Origin: Chamaecrista fasciculata
Taxonomy: Eukaryota > Streptophyta > Magnoliopsida > Fabales > Fabaceae
Assembly (NCBI GenBank): GCA_003254925.1
Contig: QANZ01018178.1
Coordinates: forward strand, 277,881 to 341,880
Reading direction: 5' to 3'
Length of the DNA: 64,000 nucleotides
Position 1 is the first letter of the stretch, and every line of letters starts with the position of its first letter. The notes under the pieces are model-generated. The model made no database searches and was not told the origin of the DNA. It saw only the letters and a list, made by a program, of their open reading frames with translations. The position numbers and the translations under genes were made by a program. Below, piece after piece: positions 34,401 through 44,495 of this stretch.

Positions 34401-35429
34401 GCTCTTATTTGGAGCAATTCAAGAGATGGAAAGTATCATGTCCGTGACGCCTATAGTTTGATCTCCTCCAAGCGCCATCAACCCGCTCATCACAATAATT
34501 TTTCCCAATGGGATGTTCTTTGGAAATTGAAAATTCCGAATAAAGTAAAGAGTTTTGCGTGGAAACTTTGTCACAATGCCCTTCCACTTGGTGACAATCT
34601 GCTCAAGAGACATTTTAGTGTCACAGGGGAATGTCCTTTTGGATGCCAAGTGACTGAAACGGCCATGCACCTCTTCAAACACTGTGATTTTGCCAAAGCA
34701 ACATGGTTTGGATCTCAATTATCACTCCGAACGGATGGCTTAAACCATACCTCCATGAGTAGCTGGTTTGAATATTTTCTTAGGAAAGACAAAATTCTCT
34801 GTAACTCTGATTTTGACCTCACCAGAATGTTTGTCCTTGTTTGTTGGTCTATTTACTTTCACAGGAACAAGACTCTTTTTGATCATAAGCAGTTCAAGCC
34901 TCAAGATGCAATTCATATGGCGAATCTTGTCTGGTCCCAAAGCATTTCCTTCACAACCTATCTTCAAGATCTTCAAAATCGCAGAAGTAACCAATCACCT
35001 TTGCCGGGGAGTACTACCCCGAGACCTCTACCACAACTCATTCTCAGCTGGAGGAAAATTAAAGGGCAAGGCAAAAGGATCATGGCTGCTACTTTCCTTA
35101 GTAACACCACAAGCATAACCCTCATGGAAATGGTTTCTCCTCTACATAACAATGCCATTGTAAACCGTTTTAAAGCTCTCAGAACCAGTCTTGAAGGGTT
35201 AATTGCACAAGGAAGCATGCATGTTGAAATGTTTATTCCCGATAAACACATGGTTGCATACCTCACAAGAAACAAAGGTTTTCCCTGTTTTCTTGGTTCA
35301 CTGGGTGATGACATCAATTTTCTCTTGTCTAGATTTGAGTACGTAGGTTTTAATGTTTGTTCTAATGATATTACTCTCCTAGATAGGTCCCTAGCGGATA
35401 AACAGGTCGGTATTTATCTCTTCCCTTAA
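31410..35429 (+). CDS. LINE-B ORF2 protein (endonuclease-reverse transcriptase), intact
   Basis: 1339 residues from the ATG at 31410, which opens directly at the endonuclease (MLILCWNCRGIN). The frame stays open 94 codons further upstream, but that part is hydrophobic and unlike any LINE domain, so I treat it as leader. The order is: EEP endonuclease (about 1-225, with GDFNQ and a terminal SDHSPI); a linker helix region; reverse transcriptase (about 485-745, with FRPISLCNV, GIRQGDPLSPYLF and catalytic YADD at 688-691); zinc-binding RT domain (about 1038-1110, with CPFGC and HLFKHC); and a C-terminal extension of about 200 residues. No stop or frameshift. It nicks target DNA and primes reverse transcription in the nucleus. 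Close kin of LINE-A ORF2, but a different lineage. Confidence 0.92.
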   Translation: MLILCWNCRGINKPSSIRRLRHIVHNSKPSILFLIETKCNSTKAEHVRKVLRFDNVVSVDAEGLKGGLCLLWNDNINVHVLETSQNWLTCSVTLVDQSTFLFTGVYGPPKYQDRHILWDYLGQLHPCGLPWILCGDFNQILNKSEKFSRCDTSRGHKEFADLLNQKSLMEIPSSGNWFTWTNNRKLDDVVWERLDRAICNFEWINWLPHSYSEALPIAASDHSPILIHMERQHQVKKRHFKFEAMWTKHESCKDVVKNAWNTTTQGSAAYKLVSKQKNTARNLAQWNKSVFGNITSQIRELEQQLKTLQSDPSDSTNRIAESNTRSSLNKLLDYEETMWAQRAKQQWALHGDRNSKFFHAVVTERRARNRIHCLKNDTGSWVHEPQQLMSLGENFFSNLFSSHSSPDRSAIKHFIQQAGIPKLSQKHHSILTAPFTQFEIETAVFQFEGSKAPGPDGFPPLFYQHYWPTVSQDIFAMVGSFLNRGFLLKELNQTNIVLIPKKEHPETMKDFRPISLCNVLYRIIAKVLANRLQSIMPDVLSPNQNAFTKGRLISDSIILASELMHFMRTSKAKKTYWAALKVDLFKAFDRLSWSFIEETLLFMGFPTHWINMLMQCITTPTFKVQINGAASNTIHPHCGIRQGDPLSPYLFNLCANVLSYTLLNLESKKKLRGMKICRGAPQISHLLYADDCFLFFKANLGSISLITQTLEDFGKLSGLHMNKDKSEIKFSNNTPRRLARMMSRGIKCKIVSKFSKYLGCLIDETPRSRNQFIHIKNALEHKLRSWKGRFLSQAGRITLIKSTLQSLPIHHLSFFKLNKKEANQCDAIIRNFLWGSDRKPKKPHMINWAKVCQPIKDGGLNIRNMEDLNLSLLGKQVGRIIEEKDLLFSKIMLAKYQDRYLKLFRCPSNSSPTWKGIFSTFNLLKDQLQWKVGTGEDINIKDPFWYQPSIDQDEITKVSQLIHPSGAWDASKLRSIYPPHIAKEIQTIPTSRHNMKDALIWSNSRDGKYHVRDAYSLISSKRHQPAHHNNFSQWDVLWKLKIPNKVKSFAWKLCHNALPLGDNLLKRHFSVTGECPFGCQVTETAMHLFKHCDFAKATWFGSQLSLRTDGLNHTSMSSWFEYFLRKDKILCNSDFDLTRMFVLVCWSIYFHRNKTLFDHKQFKPQDAIHMANLVWSQSISFTTYLQDLQNRRSNQSPLPGSTTPRPLPQLILSWRKIKGQGKRIMAATFLSNTTSITLMEMVSPLHNNAIVNRFKALRTSLEGLIAQGSMHVEMFIPDKHMVAYLTRNKGFPCFLGSLGDDINFLLSRFEYVGFNVCSNDITLLDRSLADKQVGIYLFP

Positions 35430-35465
35430 CTTTTCTGTTCTCTTGTAATTCAAAAAAAAAAAAAA

Positions 35466-35752
35466 TTCATGAAACAATATACTCATCTACGAGCTCAATT
35501 TCATGCTTGATTTGACCTTATTTGTTGATAACTCTAATCAGATAAAGAAAGAGCTCATCAAGTTTAACACGTAGTTCTGATTTCATAATGTTCGGGTTTA
35601 AAACGAGAAAAATATAACCATATTCAATATGTATTGACAAAATATGAAACTCTTAGAAAATATTAAGGACCAAAACAAAATAAAAAGAAACATTAGGGAC
35701 AAAAATAGGATTTTAGATTTATATTAGATACCAAAATAGGATTTTGGCCATA
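35466..35752. mobile_element. Foldback element, family A, right part (after LINE-B)
   Basis: Continues the element at 29698-30239 from the TSD onward: inverted-module phrases (TTTGACCTTATTTGTTGATA, GAAAAATATAACCATATTCA) and the complementary end CCAAAATAGGATTTTGGCC. Confidence 0.7.
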
Positions 35753-36654
35753 TTTTTTTATAAATTTTATAAAATTGAAGGAGAGATCAAATGAGATAGG
35801 TATACAAAATTTTACATACAAATAATCAAGTGCAAATAAATGCAAAGTGGTTGGCCAAAAATAAATAAATAAATGCAAAGTGCATATATATATATATATA
35901 TATATATTCTCCAAGTTTCCTATTTTTTTCTTTAAAATTATAAAATTCACTATCTCTCCTTTTAGAGGATCTTCAATCTTAATATTCATAAAAGAGAAGA
36001 ATGGCCGTTGGTTGTTTTGGTTTGTATTTGGATTAATAAAGAGGGAAGGTGGTGGTGTTAGTATCTATCTACCATTCGTGGACTGGCGTGGTTGCAAAAT
36101 GACAAATCTGTCCCTTCTGTATTTTGCAAACCATTACAGAAATTGACTACTATTATAATTTCAGTCTTGAAACTAAATGGTATATTTTAATATTGTAGAA
36201 ATTAAGTTATTAATTTAATAATATTTTAAAAATATCTTAAATTTCAGTTAATATCTTAAAAATTTTAAATTAATTTTAATTTTTAATGATTAAGTTATTA
36301 ATTTATTCGAGAAAAGAAAAACCAAATCATCTAAAAGAATCAGTTCCAAAACCACCCTTGCTTTCCTTTCTTGTTTTGGTTCCTTCTATGTTGTATTAGT
36401 TTCTTGTAAAATCTTTCTAAGACTCGGTCATGAAAATTCAAATTGCTTTTGATGGCAAAACAAATAAATAACTTATATTCAGGCCAAAAAATAAATAAAT
36501 AAATAACTTGTAGAAGAAATGCATATCATGCAATATATATTATAGAATTATCATGACCATTATTTAATAATAACAAGGTATAATGAAGTTCCTTTTCATG
36601 GATTGAATATGTTATTATCTACAATTATTTGTTTGACATGTGATAATACAATTC
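35753..36654. other. Intergenic, no gene
   Basis: AT-rich with a TA microsatellite (about 35884-35908) and a duplicated phrase GGCCAAAAATAAATAAATAAAT (about 35852 and 36482). No convincing gene. Confidence 0.5.
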
Positions 36655-37068
36655 ATAGGTCAAAGTATGAATTTAGTTTCATATCTTTTGTTGAGTTTTC
36701 AATTTGGTTATGTATTTTTTTTGTTATATTTTTTGTTCAATATTTTTGCAAAAAGTCCCAATTTGGTTTCATATCATTTTTTATCCTATATCTTTGGGTC
36801 AAGTTGCAGAACTCGTCTCATATCTTTGTAAAATGATTAAAACAATTGATCCTTTTACAAAGATATGAGATCAGTTTCGCACCTGACCCAAAGATATAGA
36901 ACCAATTCTGTAATTGAACGAAAGATATGGGACTAAATCTGCAACGAAAAAAAGATGAGACCAAATTGGGAACTGACCCAAAAATATGAGACCAAAAGTG
37001 AAAAAAAAAAGATTTAAGACCAAATTGAAAATTGAACAAAATATATAGAACCAAATTTATACTTTGAC
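36655..37068. mobile_element. Inverted-repeat MITE, family E
   Basis: Hairpin with the left end AGGTCAAAGTATGAATTTAG and right end CAAATTTATACTTTGACC. The centre carries mirrored 'CCTATATCTTTGGGTCA' phrases. Confidence 0.7.
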
Positions 37069-38055
37069 CCGTACATAATATAAAGTTTTAAAGGAATGAA
37101 AAAGGCTAAAAGAGGGTATTTGTGGAATCACAAGATTTGTGGATTCATTATTTGGGGAAAATTCCGTGGGACCAATGATGTATAAGCTAGCTTGAAGTGG
37201 GACCCACCTCATGACATCTTCATGGGCTTCCTTCTATTTCTACGCTTTTGTATGGGCTTCGTAAGCATCCAATCACTAAACGACGCGTGCCATCCCTACG
37301 TTTTGTTCTTTTGGGATAACTAATCACGTTGCCTCGATATTTTTATATGATAGCAAACAAACGGATACACTTTATCATATTACAAGATGTCATTGTTTTA
37401 TTTATTCATTCATTTATTTGGGGATAAACGTCAATATTTTGTATGTGGAAAAAACGAACAAGTGGCACTGGGATCTGAGATCTGGGGATATTGTACTTAA
37501 ATGAAAAATGTTAAAACTAAGAGAGGAAGGGGAAAAAACCATTGATTAATTCAATCTCAATGTTAGCTATTGGCTAAACATACCTTATTATTGTTGAACC
37601 CCACCAATGCTAGTACTTGTCGTTGAAGAGGGATTAATCATATACATATTTGGCTCATTGCGCTCGCTTATAGTGACTCTCATTACACTCTTCATTATCA
37701 ACGACTGCTTGAGACGTGATCTTTTGATAATGGTCACGGAATCTCACTATCCAGTGGTTCTAAAATTCTAGGGATCACAATATCAGAAATCTTAAACGTC
37801 TTTTGTAGCTTCAATCACCAACCTCTTCACTTGCCCCTGTCTATAAATATGACGCAATAACCTTATCCTAGGTTAGCTACTCTTTCTCTCTTAGATTCTC
37901 TACACTATTTTATTTTCCTATATTAATAATTTGAGCATCAGAGTTTCAGGGCCATGCTTGTAAAGCTTTTGCCCTAATTTAGTTTATTAGCGGATTTAAA
38001 CTAATTTTCACTATTTAATTTATAAGTCAAATATTTATATTTGTCCAAAAAAATA
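37069..38055. other. Intergenic with a probable decayed LTR
   Basis: Between about 37440 and 38000 the order TATAAATATGACGC (about 37842), CTTTCTCTCTTAG, then AATAATTTGAGCATCAGAG resembles the TATA-R-U5 part of a plant gypsy LTR. I could not find TG/CA ends with a TSD, so the limits are unknown. Confidence 0.35.
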
Positions 38056-38059
38056 TAAG

Positions 38060-38240
38060 AAATATGAATATGTGGCTTAGTGGTTCCTCACTTAGTCCCT
38101 TAATTAAGTGGTGGGGTTCAATTCCACATTTGGGTATAGAAAGCATTATGTGGTCATCCATTTATCCTTAAGTGAAAAACCTGCAGCGAAAAAATTATTG
38201 TTAGCGACGGTAAATACCTTTGATTTATAACACAAAAAAA
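38060..38240 (+). mobile_element. tRNA-derived SINE
   Basis: An A-box-like TGTGGCTTAGTGGTTCC and B-box GGGTTCAATTCCAC sit about 40 bp apart, followed by a body shared with 46405-46590 (CTTAATTAAGTGGTGG, TTATGTGGTCA). The right end and TSD are not clear. Confidence 0.55.
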
Positions 38241-38777
38241 ATAGCACTGAAAAAAAAACAGCATAAAAGTGTAAACTTGCTCTCTTGGGAATGAGAACCA
38301 ATAATAAAAGATAAAATAAGAACAAATTATTAACATTAGACCATAGCCCAAAGACTTCTCAGATAACATGGGCCTGGTTGCCCATACAGGCCCAAATAAG
38401 CAATATGATTTACCAAGGTTCTCAATTTACCTTGGCCCAAACCCACTCTTATTTGTGATTTTGGTTCTCAATTGTATTTTTGGGACCAAATGTTTTTGTT
38501 CTCAATTAATAGGGTCCATTCCGCACAGTAGTCTATTGAGGCCTGTTCAGCATTGGGCCACTATGACAAAATGGATTGTTGGAAAATAGAAGTAGTGGAA
38601 GGCTCGTTTGTCTGTATTATTTTTGTATTTCTCACAAATATTTTTTATCGGAAGCAATTATATTCGAACTACTATTGAGTACATAAATGTAGACATCTTA
38701 TTTGGCAAGGATTTGAATCGGACCTAAATCTTTTATAGGGTAAAACTGCAAATGTATTGTAGTTTAAAAAGAAAAAT

Positions 38778-39270
38778 CAAGGTTATTAAAATCGGACCGG
38801 TTATTGAACCGGCCGAAGCAGCGGTTCAAGGTTCAATCGGGGTTCAACCGGGGTCGGACCGTTAATAATTAAATAAATAAAAAATAATATATTTAGTTTA
38901 ATATAATAAAAGTATATAATAAACTCTTTAAATTTAAGCTGGATTGAGTAAGAAAGTGATTAATTTGAAGGATAAAAAATCAAATTTTGAAGTAAAAATT
39001 ATTAAATAACGTATTATTTTGAGTCTAAACATAATAAGAAACAAATTTATTTAAAATAACATCATTTTAATCAAGAAAAAGTAAAAAAAAAAAAATTAGA
39101 AAAAAAACTGAACCGGTTCAACCTCAAAACCGGCCGGTTCAAGGCGATTTTCCCGATTTTTGACCGGTTTTCAACTTGTCCGATTTTGTGCTCAACTCAG
39201 ACCGGACCATTGACCGGTTCGCGGTTCAACCGGTCCGACCGGCCGATCCGGTCTGGTTTTTATAACTCTG
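38778..39270. mobile_element. hAT-like CCGGTT-rich non-autonomous element with 8-bp TSD
   Basis: 493 bp. The left end CAAGGTTATTAAAATCGG and right end CTGGTTTTTATAACTCTG are imperfect inverted repeats. It is flanked on both sides by AGAAAAAT (38770-38777 and 39271-39278), a perfect 8-bp TSD as made by hAT transposases. Subterminal zones are dense in CCGGTT/AACCGG. No transposase. Confidence 0.85.
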
Positions 39271-39278
39271 AGAAAAAT

Positions 39279-39963
39279 GAAGAGTTAGAGAGAGAAGCTG
39301 TGGGTTCTATTAATACTTTTTTCTCTCTAGCTATCCATTTGTCCTTTTAAACTGCAATACGAAGAGTTTATAATATTATGAGAGATAATTTCTTCTACCG
39401 AATTTTACTCTCATTAGTAAATGAGTGTTTGCCTTGAATTTATAAGAAATGGGTGGACCATCTCTAATTACAACAAACGGCCATAATCTGACATAGTAAA
39501 GCTACCCTTTTACCATATAATTCTTTTTAAGTTTTTATAATATTAGAAGGGTAGGCATATTCTCGATGTTATTTATATAAGCCTGGCCAAATTTTCTATT
39601 TTGATTATGTGTATTTAACCTTTATTTTAATTATGTGTATTTAACCTTTGTGCATTTATATTAGTCAAATATTCATTGGCAAAAAAAAAAAATGTTATAA
39701 TACACTTTTGATCCCATATAGTTAGGATACAACACCTAGCCCATTTCCTCGGCAATTTACACAAAAATAGAATTGTGATATTGGGATCTAGGGTAGAGAC
39801 GAGCGATATGTTAATAGGCAAATCAACGCCTCAAATGGCGAAAAAAATCCTCCTATACCGTAGAAGATAGATTATTATGAGCTATACTTGACATTCAGGT
39901 GTCCATCTCAAAAGGAAACTTGTTTAAAATTACCTATAATATAGGGGGCGAGATATTGATGTG
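39279..39963. other. Intergenic, no gene
   Basis: AT-rich; includes a small local duplication around 39603-39650 (TTATGTGTATTTAACCTT twice). No gene. Confidence 0.5.
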
Positions 39964-40414
39964 TGAAAGGTTTCGGGCGTACCTGGATAACGGAATCCAC
40001 ATACCCACGCGAAGACCCGGTCACAAATTCGAACACGAATCTACGCTTTCGCATTATACACAGCAAATGCACCGATCGAGAGGAAGCAAAAGACATACAG
40101 AAGCAGTTTATCAAAAAAAACTAAGAGAGAACTCCTCTCTCACACTCACTCACGTAAGAAGAAGTTTTTCTCCACTTTAGAAAACTGTACGTGTGTGTCA
40201 ATAATGAAAAAGCCAAGTCTGATAAATTGCTAGAGAAGTGGGGCAGTTATTAGAATATATTTTCAATAATTAATTAATTGATAATTGAAATATATTCCCC
40301 ACAAAAATCTCCACACTCTCATGATATTTATCCATTAATTAATATATCTAATAATATTAATTAAATAAGCTTTGACTGGGTCCATTCCACCAAGGGTGGA
40401 CCCATATCCCAACA
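39964..40414 (-). mobile_element. Solo LTR with 5-bp TSD (probably copia)
   Basis: 451 bp, plus strand TGAAAGGTTTCGGG...CATATCCCAACA, flanked by ATGTG on both sides (39959-39963, 40415-40419). Read on the minus strand it begins TGTTGGGATATGGG and has leader-like sequence, as expected for an LTR left by unequal recombination. No internal coding part remains. Confidence 0.8.
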
Positions 40415-40435
40415 ATGTGAGATGGATCCAGAATT

Positions 40436-41242
40436 CAGCCTTTTATCATTTTTAATGCAATTTTAGTCCTCCATATTTTCTAATAGTTTCACTATTTGAT
40501 CCTAATGACTAAATATGATCATATATCTTTCTTTTCAAGTTCGACTGCGACAAGTCTGAAACTATATGTTACTTTTGAAGAGTCATTTCTCTGTTAACTG
40601 GGCTCGTCAGCAAATAAGGTCAAATTGAGCTTTGAAAGTGGACTGATCGTTTCACAGTCAAATGAACAAAGTTTGTCATATATATTATTTCAAGTCTAAA
40701 TGCAACGAATTCAGAGCTACAAATTACTCTTGACAAGTTCTTTTTCTACCTAGTTGAGACCAAAAAGTGAAAAATTGGTCTCATACCAACTCTAGAGGTC
40801 TATTTGACTTCATTTGTTGACAATCAAAATTAATTAGAAAAAAATAACTTATTAAGAGTAATCTGTAGCTCTGAACTCATTACATTTGGACTTAAAACGA
40901 GAGAGATATGACCAACTTCACTTATTTGACGGTAAAATTAACGACTGATCACTTTTGGAGCCCAATTTGTCATTGTTTGTTAATAGCCCCAATTAATTGG
41001 ACAGAGAAATGACTCGCCAAAAGTAACACGTAACTCTAGACATATCACATCTGAACTTGAAACAAAAGAGATATAGCCACATTTAGTCGTTGGAATCAAT
41101 GAACAGAACTTTTGAGAAACTTGCAAGACTAAAATTGTAACCAAACAAATGATAAAAGGCTTGATTGTAACTTTTTTTTTTGTCAAATGACTTGGTTGTA
41201 ACTTACCTAAAAAATAAGAGACCAAAAGTGTATCATACCTTT
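40436..41242. mobile_element. Foldback element, family A (full-length copy)
   Basis: Forward modules from about 40505 and 40670, inverted modules at about 40790-40915 and 40945-41080, ending CCAAAAGTGTATCATACC. Module order as in the other full-length copies. Confidence 0.7.
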
Positions 41243-41488
41243 GTTTAATGTATTTGGCCAAAAATATAAATCTACTCTTGAAGTGTAATGTTTTTAGTAA
41301 ATTACACTTTGATACTATGTGATTTAGTTTGATTCCACTTTGTTTACCCCTCTGCAAGTAAGAAAGTATCATTTTAGTATATTGTGGTTTTCGACGTTAA
41401 TACAAAGAGGCCTATAATTTACTTCCATTAACATTTAATGGGAAGTGGTCACGTGAGCCATGTAACGCTCATATGGCTCAGTAAAAAA

Positions 41489-41834
41489 CTAAGAAGCATG
41501 GACACTTCATTTTGAGGGCGTGTCGCCGTGTCAGACACGTGTCAGTGTCCGACACCCATACGACACCGACACGACCCATATTCATAAATTTTAAAATATA
41601 AATCAATTTTTTGTGACTTTAACATGACATATAAGATAAAATAATAATACATATGACATATATTATGAATAAAACTTGTAATTTTTAAATTTTTCATTAA
41701 AAATTATGAATATTTAATTATTTATATATATAAATATATGGCGTGTCGTGTCGCGTAATTTTGAGAGTTTAGCGTGTCGCTGTGTCCGTGTCCGTGTCGT
41801 GTCCCGTGTCCGTGTCAGTGTCCATGCTTCCTAG
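41489..41834. mobile_element. hAT-like MITE with GTGTC-rich ends and 8-bp TSD
   Basis: 346 bp. Terminal inverted repeats CTAAGAAGCATGGACAC and its near complement GTGTCCATGCTTCCTAG. Flanked by GTAAAAAA at 41481-41488 and 41835-41842. Subterminal zones repeat GTGTC/GACAC words; the core is AT-rich and shared with 19715-20045. No coding capacity. Confidence 0.85.
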
Positions 41835-41845
41835 GTAAAAAATTA

Positions 41846-42636
41846 AATTTTGATCCTCAAATTATGAGATAAATTTCATTTTGGTCATAAAATTACTTTT
41901 TGTTTTGTTTTGTTCCTCAATCTTTCACATTTAATTTATTTTGTTTTGGTCCCAAAATATCTTTAGAATAATATATCTTTAGAGCTTGAAAAGGAAAAAG
42001 ATGAAGGACAATAGGGAATCAGATGTTCTTTGATTTTGTTCGACACCCATGTGAGAGCTCAGACACCTTCTCTCTTCGATCATAAATGTGACTGAGCAAT
42101 TTGATTGCATGGGGAGCATTTGATACCAGTGAGAATAATTAATGAGTATAATCCAGCTTCTGCATATTCTTTTGGTATTGTCTTCGCGAAACTTTATTTT
42201 TTTAAGTTATTATGAAGTGATTTTATGGTAAGTTAATTGAGTTCAGGTAAGTTTTTATTGGCAAATTAATCATAAACTTGGTCTTACACTATGGATGGTG
42301 ATTTTAGAATTCGAAAATGATTGGTTGTGGCAGATAGAGTTTTTGGACCACATTCAACTTCAGAATGAAGGCAGCTAGGGAAGGCATCAATGTTACATAT
42401 GACATGTTTTTGTCTAGATTCAACAATAAATCACAACGTGATGGGCGTGCAAAGTCTGATTTAATAACTATCTATCTCTCATTTACCATTAAGAATAGTG
42501 GTGAAACCAAAATCACATTTTAGGGACTAAAAGGGAACAAATATGAAAATTTAAGGATAAAAATAAAATAAAAAATAGTTTTATGACAAAAATGAAACAT
42601 ACCCATAGTTTGAGGACTAAAATGAGCATTTAACCT
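41846..42636. mobile_element. Inverted-repeat MITE, family B, with extra internal DNA
   Basis: Ends match the 10447-10949 element (TTTTGATCCTCAAATTATG at the left, complement of TTTGAGGACTAAAATGAGC at the right). Between about 41990 and 42500 lies unrelated, less AT-rich sequence absent from the shorter copy. It contains no long ORF. Confidence 0.65.
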
Positions 42637-43540
42637 TCGAATAGAAATCGACAGCCAAGATGTAAGAGAAACCAATGAGTAGATATTGATGACTAAGATT
42701 GAACAAACGTCACCACTTTCCATTAAATGCTAACGAAAGTAAACCAAAGGATCCTTTTATGTTAACGGCGAAAACCTTAAAATAACATAATTTTATTCTG
42801 GCAAAACACCCTTTCGTGCCCCTAATGTTTGCAGTGATTTTCAGTTATGCCCCTAACGTTTCATTTTGTTCAGGCATGCCCTTAATGTGAAAGTAACGTT
42901 TCAATTATGCCCCCAATTTTGACTCAATGCCCATGTGGCAATTTTTTTTACTTATGTGTCATTTTTTTTGTCTGACTTGAATACGTGGCATGATGACTAG
43001 ACATTTCTATTTTTTTTTTCCATCGTGGCATGATGACTGGATTTACATTTTTGAAGATAAAAATTGAGTAAACTAGCAAATAAGGCCCTGGATTTACATT
43101 TTTCATCATCTTCATTCATTTTAGTCCCAAATCCTCAAAATAAAATTGTAAAGTGTCCCAAAAATCTTCCAAACATTTCAATCTAGTCCTTAAAAGTATT
43201 TAAAACCCTAAAACCTAAACTCTAAACCTTAAAACTATAAACCCTAAACCCTAAACTCTAAAATTCTATACCCTAAAACCCTAAACCCTAAAAAATCTAA
43301 TTTGAGCAATTAGGTCCCTCACCCATTCTTATCCCATTATTCTCAATTCCCCCTCTTTTCATCATCTTCATTCATTTTAGTCCCAAATCCTCAAAATAAA
43401 ATTATAAAGTATCTCAAAACTCTTCCAAACATTCTCATTTAGTCCTTAAAAATATTAAAAACCCTAAATCCCAAAACCCAAAACCCAAAACTCCAAACCT
43501 CAAACTTCAAACCCCAAATCCCTAAACTCTAAAACTTTTT

Positions 43541-44158
43541 TTTTCTTTAATCTTCATCTTCGTCTTCTCTTCTCATATTAAATTTTTTTTGTTTCTAATC
43601 TTCATATTTTCAGATTAAAATTCCTAAACGGGCGTTTTTTATGCTTGTAAATATGGAAAGAGAAAAAAAGGAAATAAGAAAAGAAAAGAGAGAGCTTGTG
43701 ACTGGGTGAGTATCCCATTGTAATGTGATTATGTGAAGCAATCAAGCAAGCCGAAGGGGAATGAATGTATTAGTGATAGTGAAACAGAGGCATCGCAAAA
43801 AATTTTCGGGTTTAGGGTTTAATAGTCCTGCTTCCTAATTCCCATTTCCGCACCTCTTGTTTCGATTTCTCGACGAAAGTGATCTTTAAGACTCTCACCA
43901 TGTGGGCTCTTCGTCGAGCTTCGCTTTCTCTCATGTGACTGTTATGCGTAAAGAAAATTGAATCTCGAGTCTCTAATGTTTGTGTTGGTCACTTTGATAT
44001 GGTTAAACTCTTTGGAATCCCCATGTTACATCTTTCCGGTTTGCTTTTCATCCGATGGGAAATTTACTTGTTTATTGGTTGTGGTTAGCTCTGGAATATG
44101 ATTTCTTAACGAGAAATGGGGTATGGCAGAGAAGATGAAGATAAAAGAAAAAAAATAA
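43541..44158 (+). pseudogene. Captured host-gene 5' end inside the MULE
   Basis: A pyrimidine-rich leader with GGGTTTAGGGTTTAATAG is followed by ATG at 43900 and the short reading MWALRRASLSLM. It stops at TGA 43936-43938, and intron-like sequence with a GTAAAG donor candidate follows. The arginine-rich, acid-free peptide looks like the start of a mitochondrial targeting presequence. I do not recognise the parent gene. This is the pattern of a Pack-MULE that picked up a first exon; the frame is now broken. Confidence 0.5.
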
Positions 44159-44495
44159 GTTTAGAGTTTAGGGATTTGGGGTTTGAAGTTTTGGGTTTGG
44201 AGTTTTGGGGTTTTGGGTTTAGGGTTTTTAATATTTTTAAGGACTAAATTAGAATGTTTGGAAAAGTTTTGGGACACTTTACAATTTTATTTTGAGGATT
44301 TGGGACTAAAATGAATGAAGATGATGAAAAGAGGGGGAATTGAGTATAATGGGATAATAATGGGTGAGGGACCTAATTGCTCAAATTAGATTTTTTAGGA
44401 TTTAGGGTTTTAGGGTTTAGAATTGTAGAGTTTAGGGTTTATAGTTTTAAGGTTTAGAGTTTAGGTTTTAGGGTTTTTAATACTTTTAAGGACTA

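Larger units (their letters stand above)
30240..35465 (+). mobile_element. LINE-B, full-length-looking L1 element without ORF1
   Basis: Bounded by the direct repeat TTCATGAAACAA (with adjacent As) at 30225-30239 and 35463-35477, and ending in an A tail at about 35452-35465: a standard target-primed insertion. It contains a GC-rich 5' region with tandem motifs (30297-30600), a pyrimidine-rich leader and one long ORF2. No ORF1 with DUF4283 or zinc knuckle is present between the 5' end and ORF2, a gap of only 1.17 kb. The perfect TSD, poly(A) and open ORF suggest a young insertion. Confidence 0.92.

Noticed and set aside
43235-43300. True interstitial telomere array
   Set aside because: The heptamers are degenerate, short, and mirrored in the other arm of the MULE; they belong to the transposon.
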